The notes beneath the pieces are model-generated. The model was not told where the DNA came from and ran no database searches. It was given only the letters and a program-made list of their open reading frames with translations. A program made the position numbers and the translations under genes. 64,000 nucleotides of DNA. It comes from Aquirufa lenticrescens. GTDB taxonomy: Bacteria; Bacteroidota; Bacteroidia; Cytophagales; Spirosomataceae. Positions 8,884 through 16,542 of the stretch are shown piece by piece (positions within the stretch are counted from its first letter, which is position 1; every line of letters starts with the position of its first letter). The stretch is from positions 1,038,501-1,102,500 of the forward strand of contig NZ_CP049834.1 in assembly GCF_019916085.1 (NCBI RefSeq), read 5' to 3'.

Positions 8884-9354
8884 ATGAGCATCAACAAACT
8901 CGACCAAACTGATCACAAATTACTAGAGATTCTTCAGCAAAATGCGAAGATCACAAACGCCCAATTATCGAAAGAGATTGGTCTTTCTCCGGCTCCTACT
9001 TTAGAGCGCGTGAAGAAATTAGAGACTTTGGGAATTATCCAAAGCTATCACGCTCAGGTGGATAGAGAAAAAGTAGGCTTAGGTGTGAGTACGTTTGTGA
9101 CGGTGACTTTGACGGGTCACAAGAAGCAAGTAACGGAGTCGTTCGTGAAACAAATCAACCAAATTCCAGAGGTAATCGAGTGCCACCACGTGACGGGTTC
9201 TGGCGATTTTATGTTGAAAATAATTTCGAAAGATATTTCCACTTATCAGAAATTAATGCTCGAAAAAATCAACGAAATCGAAGAAGTGGCTGCCACTTCC
9301 ACGATGGTGATCTTGTCTTCGTTCAAAGAAAGTAAGGTTTTGCCTATACCTTGA
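8884..9354 (+). CDS. Lrp/AsnC-family transcriptional regulator
   Basis: 156 aa, the usual length. Residues 5-55 form a winged helix-turn-helix (DHKLLEILQQNAKITNAQLSKEIGLS, with the family motif SPAPTLERVKKLE). Residues 70-145 form the ligand-binding RAM domain (VIECHHVTGSGDFMLKI is the characteristic core). Such proteins respond to amino acids or related metabolites as octamers or dimers. It stands alone on the plus strand, and its targets cannot be read from the context. Confidence 0.95.
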   Translation: MSINKLDQTDHKLLEILQQNAKITNAQLSKEIGLSPAPTLERVKKLETLGIIQSYHAQVDREKVGLGVSTFVTVTLTGHKKQVTESFVKQINQIPEVIECHHVTGSGDFMLKIISKDISTYQKLMLEKINEIEEVAATSTMVILSSFKESKVLPIP

Positions 9355-9360
9355 TAAAAC

Positions 9361-9383
9361 GTTTCGCGTCTTGCGAAACTTTA
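9361..9383. terminator. Hairpin between convergent lrp-like and tgt genes
   Basis: GTTTCGC/GCGAAAC with a GTCTT loop follows the Lrp stop and overlaps the 3' side of tgt. T-rich sequence lies on both sides, so it could end transcription in both directions. Confidence 0.6.
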
Positions 9384-10514
9384 CAATCGGTGCATAAACT
9401 GCGGGATCATTCGGTTTTTCCAAGCCGTAAAAGTTCCCGCTTGAATTTCCTTGCGTGCCTCGCCTACCATCCACAGATAGAATCGCAGGTTGCATACACT
9501 CGCGATCATTGCGCCCAGCATTTCCTCACATCTAACCAAGTGTCGTAGGTAAGACTTCGTGTATTGCCCATGCACATCATTCACGAAATGTGGATCGATG
9601 ACCGAAAAGTCAGACTCCCATTTCTTATTCTTGATATTAATAATTCCCTGCGTTGTAAAAATCATCCCATTACGGGCGTTTCGCGTAGGCATCACGCAAT
9701 CGAACATATCGATTCCGAGTGCTATCCCTTCTAAAATATTGGCCGGAGTCCCCACGCCCATTAGGTAACGCGGCTTGTCTTTGGGCAAAATATCTGTCAC
9801 CTCATCCGCCATCGCGTACATATCTTCAACTGGCTCGCCCACAGATAAACCGCCGATGGCATTACCGAATGCACCTTTGGAGGCGATATATTCCGCAGAC
9901 ACCTTACGTAAATCGGAGTAAACACTTCCCTGAACAATTGGAAATAAGGTCTGATTATAGCCGTATTTAGGATCTGTTTCATCAAAACGCTTGATGCAAC
10001 GATCTAACCAACGGTGCGTCATGTCCATCGATTTGCGCGCGTATTCGTAGGTACACGGATAAGGCGTGCATTCGTCGAAAGCCATCATAATATCCGCCCC
10101 GATCGTGCGCTGAATATCCATCACCCCTTCCGGCGTGAAATAGTGGATACTTCCGTCGATATGTGATTTGAATTTGACTCCTTCTTCCTGAATTTTGCGG
10201 CCGGTTCCTGCCAAAGAGTACACTTGGTAGCCTCCCGAGTCCGTCAAAATAGGCCCCTGCCAGCCATTGAATTTATGCAATCCCCCCGCCTTTTCGATCA
10301 CCTCTAAACCCGGACGCAAGTACAGGTGGTAGGTGTTACCTAGGATAATTTGGGCCTTAATAGGATCCGTTAATTCAGAAATATGAACGCCTTTAACGGT
10401 CCCCGCAGTGCCTACAGGCATGAAAATGGGCGTTTGAATCGTCCCGTGATCTGTGGTAATTTCCCCTGCGCGCGCCTTCGAGCTAGGATCCGTGTGGCTA
10501 ATTGAGAATTTCAT
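9381..10514 (-). CDS. tgt: Queuine/preQ1 tRNA-guanine transglycosylase
   Basis: 377 aa, full length. It exchanges guanine-34 of tRNAs with GUN anticodons for the queuine precursor preQ1. Visible motifs are GNTYHLYLRPG, the substrate-binding TDSGGYQVYSLAG, GGLSVGE, and the nucleophile region FDCVMPTRNARNG. The usual C-terminal CxCxxC zinc cluster is not seen: the segment before YTKSYLRHL reads IDPHFVNDVHGQ. The protein ends with NLRFYLWMVGEARKEI. Bacteroidota homologues are recalled to vary here. A TAnnTTTG-like box lies four bases upstream of the ATG. Confidence 0.96.
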   Translation of the reverse strand: MKFSISHTDPSSKARAGEITTDHGTIQTPIFMPVGTAGTVKGVHISELTDPIKAQIILGNTYHLYLRPGLEVIEKAGGLHKFNGWQGPILTDSGGYQVYSLAGTGRKIQEEGVKFKSHIDGSIHYFTPEGVMDIQRTIGADIMMAFDECTPYPCTYEYARKSMDMTHRWLDRCIKRFDETDPKYGYNQTLFPIVQGSVYSDLRKVSAEYIASKGAFGNAIGGLSVGEPVEDMYAMADEVTDILPKDKPRYLMGVGTPANILEGIALGIDMFDCVMPTRNARNGMIFTTQGIINIKNKKWESDFSVIDPHFVNDVHGQYTKSYLRHLVRCEEMLGAMIASVCNLRFYLWMVGEARKEIQAGTFTAWKNRMIPQFMHRL

Positions 10515-10518
10515 AGCG

Positions 10519-10526
10519 CAAAACTA
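10519..10526 (-). promoter_or_regulatory. Possible -7 box immediately upstream of tgt
   Basis: TAGTTTTG on the minus strand fits TAnnTTTG. It ends only four bases before the tgt ATG, which would place the transcript start at or near the start codon. No clear -33 TTG is at the right distance, so confidence is low. Confidence 0.3.
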
Positions 10527-10533
10527 ACCATTA

Positions 10534-10617
10534 AATGGTAAATGGTGAATGATAAATGGTGAATGATGGACAGTAATTTAATTTTCATTTACCATCTACC
10601 ATTCACCATTCACCATT
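10534..10617. repeat. Imperfect inverted repeat made of ATGGTRA heptads
   Basis: A left arm at 10534-10565 and a right arm at 10586-10617 pair over 32 bases with four mismatches, all of the A/G transition type, around a 20-base AT-rich loop. Each arm is built from 7-base units close to ATGGTGA. It fills the gap between tgt and the ThuA-domain gene (both minus strand). A related single arm is at 15381-15408. Confidence 0.85.
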
Positions 10618-10629
10618 TTGAAAGCCGCA

Positions 10630-13600
10630 TTATTCCACTTTCATCACCCCATTCATAATCCTCCAGTGTCCTGGGAACGTACACAAGAAGGGATAATTAC
10701 CAGGAACGCTAGGCGCTTTGAAGACCACTTTTACGCGGCCATCAGATTCCACTAATGGCGTATAGGCTAACACTTCTGGCATCGCAGGAATGTAGTTTTT
10801 CGCTGCACCATCTGCCGCCGTAATCATTTTGTCTGCCGCAAAGCCGATTTTTTCTTGGCTTCCTAAAGCCCCTAAAACCCAGTTATGCTGCATCGCATCT
10901 ACGTTTTCGAAGATCAACTCTACCGTCGCGCCTGCTGGAACGTTGAATTCCGCTGGGCTGTATTTCATCGCTTCTTTGATCGTCATAATCGTACGTTTCA
11001 CGACTACTCCTTTCACTTCGGCAGTTGGTATTTCAACTTTCCAAAGACCCGCCAAGCGCTCATAGGCCTCCACATCCTGCGGACGTAATTGCTTCCCTAA
11101 GCCTTTTAAGAAGTCCGTATTTTCAGTGGATAAATCTGCCGCACGTTTCGCATTCCAAGTCGCTGAAGCGCCTTTCAAGGCAGCGCCCATGGTAGGGCTA
11201 GCCACTTGTTTGATCGAACGCAATAAAGCGACGATATCGTTAGCTGAATCATCTGAAGTCATTCCGCGGAACGATTTCTCTACGATGTACGATCCTAAAT
11301 CGGCAGGTAGGGAAACCACGATGGGTTGTCTGAAGATATTGTTGTTACGATTTGATTCGCCTAATATGGCTTTCGTGTCTAAGGCAATTTCCATCACGTA
11401 ATTGCCTGCTTCGTCAGCTGTCCAGCCTAAGTTTCCTGTCCAAGGACCATTGTTATTTTTGACTACAGAAACTGTTTCACCTGGAGCCGCTCCGTCTGTG
11501 AACGTGTAAGATTCCAAATCCGTACGACGGCCCATTCCTTCGATTTTGACGGTTAAAGGAAGTGGGGTGCCTTTTGGCAAGGCTTTATCGCCTCTATTTT
11601 TCACGCGGATCACGAAACTAGCGCCTTCACGTAAACGGAAGTTTCCGCCTTTAATTTGAACTTCTTCCACGACTAGGTCGAGGCCTGATTCGGTTCCAGC
11701 TGTTGTAGGATTTTTAGCCTCTTTCGCTAATTTCTCTGCTACCACCGCGCTTGATTGAGCGCCTTGTTTCGCGATAAATGCGTTACGACGTGCAGGACCA
11801 CCCGCCATTACGTAAGCCGTTAAAGCATCTGGGATCCAGCGATCGGTTGTTTTTTGAGAGACAGCGATTTTGCGCGCCATCGCCGCTTCTACCGCAGGGG
11901 AAGATGGGGATTCGATTAAAGCTAAAATAGAATGCAACACAACTAAGGAATCTTTGTCGTTCAGCATTTTTTGGTCCAAAATCAATTTCGCCGAAGCCGC
12001 TGTACGAGGTAATACTTGCACCGCTTGCTTGCGCACCGCCGCAGATGCATGTTTCATCGCACGCGCTAAAGCATCCATTGGTAAAACGCCTAAACCTTCT
12101 AAGGTTCTTAGCGCGTGGATAGCACCTGGAGCGAGACCGATTTCATCTGTTTTGGCAGAACTAATTAAAGCTACCAAAGCAGGAACCACGTCTTTATTTC
12201 CGCGTTCCACTAATAAACGCTGCGCCTGTAAACGCCAAAACAAGTTCGAATTACTCAACGCCGCCACACATTCCGCCGGCGTTTTCAACGAAACTGGCGT
12301 GTATTCTGGCGCTTTATTATAGCCCACGCGGTAAATACGACCGTGGGTAAAATCACGCAAATCCGTGTCATAGGCATTCCCGCCACCGTTCTTAAATCCT
12401 TGCGGAACCGGGTTGTGCTGAATAATGTACGAATACCAATCCGCTACCCAAACAGCTCCATCCGGACCCACCTGCGCAAATACCGGGGATACCCATTCGT
12501 CAGCACCAGCTAAGAAATTAAATGCTTCTTTGTCGTTGAAATCAGAGCCCGTCGGCACTTGGCGATTCTGGTGAATCACGTGACCTGTTGGTTCTGAAAC
12601 GAAAGCGATTTGGTTCCAATATTCTTTCGGGAACGAGCGTGCAGAATAGAAATTATGTCCAGCTGCTGCCGTAAATCCACCAAAAACATCCACCTGACGC
12701 ACTTTCTTCGTGATCGTCCGCATGTCCTTGTGTGTATCCGTATTTTTGGAACCATTCAAGGTCATAGGCGCATGCCAAATATTACGGTGCGGAATAGCCA
12801 TATACCAGCCGTGCGCGTTATTTGCCGTCGAACCGAACACATCACCTGCCTCATTGAAGTCGAAGCCCCAGGTATTGTTCGAAGTGGTCGTCATGTGTTC
12901 CATCTTCGAACCATCTGGCTTGAAGCGGAAGAATGCCTGCGCAAATTGAAGCGAATCCGCTCCCACTTTGCCCTTATATCCGGAATAACCCACACAACCC
13001 CAGATCCAGTTATCAAATCCATAATGCAAATTCGAAGGTCCAGCATGGGTATCACCTGTTCCAAAACCGGTGAATAAAATCTTCTTCTCATCCGCCACAT
13101 CATCGCCATTCGTGTCTTTCAACAAGATCATGTGAGGCGCCTGAGAAATAATCAAGCCGCCATTCGCGAACACCATCCCCGTAGGAATGCTTAGGCCTTC
13201 CGCCCATTTCGTGAATTTATCTGCTTTGCCATCTTTATTCGTGTCTTCACACAATAAGATGTAATCGCTACCTCCCGTTTCTTTGCGTTCGTTTGGATAG
13301 TCTTTCGTGATCAACACGTACAAACGTCCGCGCTCATCCCAAGCCATGGCAATCGGGTGCATCACGTTTGGTTCAGAAGCGAAAACTTGCAAATTAAAGT
13401 CCACCGGAACCTGAATAAACTTCACCGATTCCTCAGGACTTAAAGGTAATTGCTGTAGTTGAGCGCCTTCGCGTTTCTCGTAGTTAGGCAATTTCGCTTC
13501 GCGGTATTTCAAAACCGGGATGTCCAATGCCGTTAATAAGGCTCTTTTCTCTGCTCCTACAGCATGCAAAATTCCTTGTGTCACTAGATCCTGAAATCCT

Positions 13601-14235
13601 TCCGTTTCCCAAGTACGCTCGTCGTGACCATAAGCTGTGTAAAACACATTTCCTTTTCCGTACGTACGCGTCCAAGTATAGGGTTCGGTGGTGGCACCTG
13701 GCTTATCTTTGGCCTGCTCAGGTCCTAGAATTCGTGATTGCCAAATCTGGTTATCCGGCTGCAATTGGCTATGCAAATAGGTCTCGTCGACCGTCTTGAT
13801 TTTCACGTAGGTATTCGCCTCGTTTTTCACGCGGATCGAATCCATCCCGTGACGCCAAAACTGACCGCCCACCATCTTCACAAATTCCCTCGAATTGCGG
13901 AAGTTGAACGAAGCACAGTGAATCGCCACCAAACCGTGACCTGAAGCCACATAATTCAAGAGCGCTTTCTCCTGTGGCGCCGCGATCGAATCGTGGTTCG
14001 CATAGATCACCAAGGCATCGAATTTATTCAAATACGCCTCATTCAAATCCTTCAAGGATTCCGTGTAGGTGATATTCATCCCTTTGATTCCCACCGCGGA
14101 TTGCAATGCAGGATATCTGTCAAAGGGTTTGTGGTGGCCTTTATCGCCTAAAAATAATAATTCGAGACGTCTACCAGGAGCAGCCGAAACCGAAAATTGA
14201 AACAAGAATGCCGCAGCAAATAAGAGAAAACGCAT
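10630..14235 (-). CDS. ThuA / PVC-type dehydrogenase / HEAT / CARDB / cupredoxin multidomain protein
   Basis: 1201 aa, exported (signal peptide MRFLLFAAAFLFQFSVSA). Domains in order: ThuA, a glutamine-amidotransferase-like fold (about 25-235, with YANHDSIAAP and VAIHCASFNF); a six-bladed propeller dehydrogenase like those of Planctomycetes and Bacteroidota (about 275-640, IAMAWDERGRLYVL, HAGPSNLHYGFDNWIWG); HEAT-like repeats (650-790); a CARDB-type Ig domain (about 860-960); and a C-terminal blue-copper domain (about 1080-1201). The last has MQHNW and CTFPGHWRIM, giving the His, Cys, His, Met type 1 copper ligands. No CxxCH haem motif was seen, so copper may replace cytochrome c as electron acceptor. 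It lies three bases after the Gfo/Idh gene. A periplasmic sugar oxidase is inferred. Confidence 0.88.
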   Translation of the reverse strand: MRFLLFAAAFLFQFSVSAAPGRRLELLFLGDKGHHKPFDRYPALQSAVGIKGMNITYTESLKDLNEAYLNKFDALVIYANHDSIAAPQEKALLNYVASGHGLVAIHCASFNFRNSREFVKMVGGQFWRHGMDSIRVKNEANTYVKIKTVDETYLHSQLQPDNQIWQSRILGPEQAKDKPGATTEPYTWTRTYGKGNVFYTAYGHDERTWETEGFQDLVTQGILHAVGAEKRALLTALDIPVLKYREAKLPNYEKREGAQLQQLPLSPEESVKFIQVPVDFNLQVFASEPNVMHPIAMAWDERGRLYVLITKDYPNERKETGGSDYILLCEDTNKDGKADKFTKWAEGLSIPTGMVFANGGLIISQAPHMILLKDTNGDDVADEKKILFTGFGTGDTHAGPSNLHYGFDNWIWGCVGYSGYKGKVGADSLQFAQAFFRFKPDGSKMEHMTTTSNNTWGFDFNEAGDVFGSTANNAHGWYMAIPHRNIWHAPMTLNGSKNTDTHKDMRTITKKVRQVDVFGGFTAAAGHNFYSARSFPKEYWNQIAFVSEPTGHVIHQNRQVPTGSDFNDKEAFNFLAGADEWVSPVFAQVGPDGAVWVADWYSYIIQHNPVPQGFKNGGGNAYDTDLRDFTHGRIYRVGYNKAPEYTPVSLKTPAECVAALSNSNLFWRLQAQRLLVERGNKDVVPALVALISSAKTDEIGLAPGAIHALRTLEGLGVLPMDALARAMKHASAAVRKQAVQVLPRTAASAKLILDQKMLNDKDSLVVLHSILALIESPSSPAVEAAMARKIAVSQKTTDRWIPDALTAYVMAGGPARRNAFIAKQGAQSSAVVAEKLAKEAKNPTTAGTESGLDLVVEEVQIKGGNFRLREGASFVIRVKNRGDKALPKGTPLPLTVKIEGMGRRTDLESYTFTDGAAPGETVSVVKNNNGPWTGNLGWTADEAGNYVMEIALDTKAILGESNRNNNIFRQPIVVSLPADLGSYIVEKSFRGMTSDDSANDIVALLRSIKQVASPTMGAALKGASATWNAKRAADLSTENTDFLKGLGKQLRPQDVEAYERLAGLWKVEIPTAEVKGVVVKRTIMTIKEAMKYSPAEFNVPAGATVELIFENVDAMQHNWVLGALGSQEKIGFAADKMITAADGAAKNYIPAMPEVLAYTPLVESDGRVKVVFKAPSVPGNYPFLCTFPGHWRIMNGVMKVE

Positions 14236-14238
14236 GGC

Positions 14239-15351
14239 TTAGAATTTAGGAATTTCAATGATTTTTCCGCCTTGAAGAGCAGATTCGTGAGCTAGTATAC
14301 CTACCGACGTCCAGTTAGCGGACTGCGGAGCATTCGGGAATGGATCGCGATCTGCGACCAATGCCTGCAAGAATTCGTTTACCAAATGGGGATGTGATCC
14401 CCCGTGTCCACCCCCTTGGGTAAACGAAAGGTGGGTGTTATCCTCCTCATCGTACACGCCTTTGGTCGTGAAACGTTGAATTTCTTCCGGTAAATAATGG
14501 GCAAAATCAGGTGTAGGAACCTTCGACGGAATCTCTGGCTCCGGTTTTTTAGCCGTGTGCACCACTAATTCTTCTCCTTCAATTAAAGGCCATTCTACCG
14601 ATTTCTTCGATCCATACACCTCAAAACTTTCGCGGTATTGACGCGCCACATCGAAAAGTGAACGGTATACCATTGCGCTCAAATCCGAATCACGGAACTT
14701 AATGTGCGCTGATTCCACCGCAAATGGAGAGTTATAATGCTGAATCAATTCTTCGCGAATCGTACCTGAACCGAAGCAAGAAACATATTCCGCTTCTAAA
14801 CGCAACAATCCAGCCACCGGACCTACGCAGTGTGTCGCATAGTGCATGGGAGGCAAGCCTGGCCAATAATCCGGCCATCCGTCCATATCTTGTTGATGCG
14901 ACGCTTTCAAGAATTGAATCTTGCCTAGCTCGCCCTTTTCGTATAATTCTTTGATGTACAAAAACTCGCGCGCATAGACCACGGTCTCCATCATCATGTA
15001 TTTTTTACCCATGCGCTTGCTCGCCTCCACGATCGCTTTGCATTCCTCTACGGTCGTCGCCATAGGCACCGTACAAGCCACGTGTTTGCCTGCATTCAGC
15101 GCTTTCAGCGTCTGTTCTGCGTGCAAGTGAATAGGAGAATTGATGTGAACGACATCTACATTCGGGTCTTGGATTAGCTTCTCAAAATCCGTGTAGCGCG
15201 TCTCGATCCCATAAGCATCCCCGATGGAGTTGAGTTTTTCTTCATTTCTTTGGCAAATCGCATACATGTTCGCCAACGGATGCTTCAAATAAATAGGAAT
15301 AAATTCTGCGCCGAAACCTAGTCCGACAATCGCAACGTTATATTTTTTCAT
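14239..15351 (-). CDS. Gfo/Idh/MocA-family NAD(P)-dependent oxidoreductase
   Basis: 370 aa. The N-terminal Rossmann fold is clear (NVAIVGLGFGAEFIP, then VDVVHINSPIHLHAEQTLKALNAGKHVACTVPMA). The C-terminal substrate domain follows from about residue 125. Members oxidise sugars, inositols or 3-keto sugars using tightly bound NAD. No signal peptide is seen, so it should be cytoplasmic. It lies between a TIM-barrel isomerase gene and the ThuA/dehydrogenase gene, a grouping typical of 3-keto-sugar or polyol catabolism. The exact substrate cannot be read from the sequence. Confidence 0.92.
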   Translation of the reverse strand: MKKYNVAIVGLGFGAEFIPIYLKHPLANMYAICQRNEEKLNSIGDAYGIETRYTDFEKLIQDPNVDVVHINSPIHLHAEQTLKALNAGKHVACTVPMATTVEECKAIVEASKRMGKKYMMMETVVYAREFLYIKELYEKGELGKIQFLKASHQQDMDGWPDYWPGLPPMHYATHCVGPVAGLLRLEAEYVSCFGSGTIREELIQHYNSPFAVESAHIKFRDSDLSAMVYRSLFDVARQYRESFEVYGSKKSVEWPLIEGEELVVHTAKKPEPEIPSKVPTPDFAHYLPEEIQRFTTKGVYDEEDNTHLSFTQGGGHGGSHPHLVNEFLQALVADRDPFPNAPQSANWTSVGILAHESALQGGKIIEIPKF

Positions 15352-15380
15352 AGTTTAAAAGATTTCAATTCAACCAACAT

Positions 15381-15408
15381 ATACCATTCACCACTTACCA
15401 TTCACCAT
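15381..15408 (-). repeat. ATGGTGA-type heptad repeat overlapping a gene end
   Basis: On the minus strand the stretch reads as two near-copies of ATGGTGAATGGTA. It is related to the inverted repeat at 10534-10617. The TAA stop of the isomerase gene (15397-15395) lies inside the first copy, so the repeat encodes the last residues Gly-Glu-Trp and the stop. Confidence 0.75.
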
Positions 15409-16234
15409 GGATAAATCTGAAAGATTTATCCACAAGCTCGCGCTCTGAATTAAACATTTTTCGCCAAATATGGGCCGCCGGTAATTTCTCGCTAAAGGCC
15501 TCTACCACGAGCCAGCCAGCATAATTTACCTCCTTAATCGACTGCAATACAGACGGCCAGTTCACCTGTCCCTCGCCCAAAATCCCCCGTGTACTCTCCG
15601 ACAATTGAATGTGAGGAGTCAGCTTCGCGATCCGACGAATCGCCTCTGCCGTACTCACTTCCTCGATATTCGCATGGAATGTGTCAAACATAATCTCCAC
15701 ATACGTATGATTTATCTGCTCTACCAGGTTATATAATTCATCCGCACAAGAGACCAAATAGCTCTCGAAACGGTTTAAATATTCTAAACAAAGGGTAATG
15801 TTTTTCGTAGCTGCGTGATCCGCTACCTCCCGAATGCCGGCGATGGACCAGTCGATTTCTTGTTGAGTGGCTTTGGCCCCTGTAAAAACTCCTAAAGCCG
15901 AATGAAATGGCCCAGACAAATAGGGCGATCCTAAAAAAGCCGCCACATCTACTGCTCCTTTTAAATACGCAATCCCCGCCGCTCTGATAGCTGGATCCGG
16001 TGAAATCAAATTCTCCGCAGGCCCCGCAATCGCACAAGCGAAAGGTTGTAAACCCAGCCGATCGACCTCCTTTTTCCAAGCAGACCAATGCGCTAAATCA
16101 ACATTAAATACCGGAATTTCAACGCCTTGATAACCCACCTCTTGAATAAAGGCAAGCTCTGATAATACAGATTCATTCATATCTGGCCCGTAAACGAGCA
16201 GATTCATGGCGATTGGGTTCATAGGTTTAGTCAT
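15395..16234 (-). CDS. Sugar phosphate isomerase/epimerase (TIM barrel, AP endonuclease 2-like)
   Basis: 279 aa. The fold is recognised from QEVGYQGVEIPVF, NITLCLEYLNRFESYLVS, VEIMFDTFHANIEE, PHIQLSESTRGILGEGQVNW and GWLVVEAF, with metal ligands Glu (CLEYLNRFE), Asp/His (FDTFHAN) and Glu (VVEAF). Related enzymes are D-tagatose/psicose 3-epimerases and keto-sugar hydratases. It is the first gene of the three-gene minus operon. The ATG at 16234 lies inside a hairpin-mosaic linker; ATGs at 16222 (MNPIAMNLL) and 16207 are alternatives. The stop codon lies in an ATGGTGA-type repeat. Confidence 0.9.
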   Translation of the reverse strand: MTKPMNPIAMNLLVYGPDMNESVLSELAFIQEVGYQGVEIPVFNVDLAHWSAWKKEVDRLGLQPFACAIAGPAENLISPDPAIRAAGIAYLKGAVDVAAFLGSPYLSGPFHSALGVFTGAKATQQEIDWSIAGIREVADHAATKNITLCLEYLNRFESYLVSCADELYNLVEQINHTYVEIMFDTFHANIEEVSTAEAIRRIAKLTPHIQLSESTRGILGEGQVNWPSVLQSIKEVNYAGWLVVEAFSEKLPAAHIWRKMFNSERELVDKSFRFIHGEW

Positions 16235-16354
16235 TAGTCGCTGCTTCGCAGCTTAGTCGCCTTCGGCTTAGTCGTCACTTCGTGACTTAGTCATTTCGCG
16301 ACGAAGTCGCGAGGTCATCGCTGCGCGATTTAGTCGCTGCTTCGCAGCTTAGTC
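16228..16354. repeat. Hairpin mosaic, left array (TTAGTC linkers on plus strand)
   Basis: Six small palindromes follow each other: GCTGCttcGCAGC (16240), GCCttcGGC (16259), GTCACttcGTGAC (16274), TCGCGACgaaGTCGCGA (16296), ATCGCtgcGCGAT (16317), GCTGCttcGCAGC (16336). They are joined mostly by TTAGTC. Stem sequences differ while loop size (three bases) and linker stay nearly fixed. The array lies directly upstream of, and includes, the ATG of the sugar isomerase gene. Confidence 0.9.
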
Positions 16355-16419
16355 AAAACAGTTTAACAGCTAAATATAAAAGAAATAATTGAAGATATCT
16401 ACCCGGAATGAACAACATA

Positions 16420-16542
16420 GACTGAGACGCAGGCGACTAAGCGACTCCGTCGCGACTAAATCGCACAGCGATGACCAAGCTGCGAAGCAGCGACTAAGGC
16501 GAAGCCGACTAAATCGCGCAGCGATGACTCAGTCCGCAGGAC
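16420..16542. repeat. Hairpin mosaic, right array (GACTAA linkers, inverted orientation)
   Basis: After a degenerate start come GCGACtccGTCGC (16441), ATCGCacaGCGAT (16460), GCTGCgaaGCAGC (16479), GGCgaaGCC (16498), ATCGCgcaGCGAT (16513) and GTCCgcaGGAC (16532). They are joined by GACTAA, GACCAA or GACTCA, the reverse complement of the left array's linker. The GACTCA linker carries the TGA stop of the EamA transporter gene. The 65-base core between the arrays (16355-16419) is AT-rich and must hold any promoter of the isomerase operon. Confidence 0.9.

Noticed and set aside
16228-16542. CRISPR or tRNA-like structures in the hairpin region
   Set aside because: Linkers of six bases are too short for CRISPR spacers, and no tRNA arm pattern fits.
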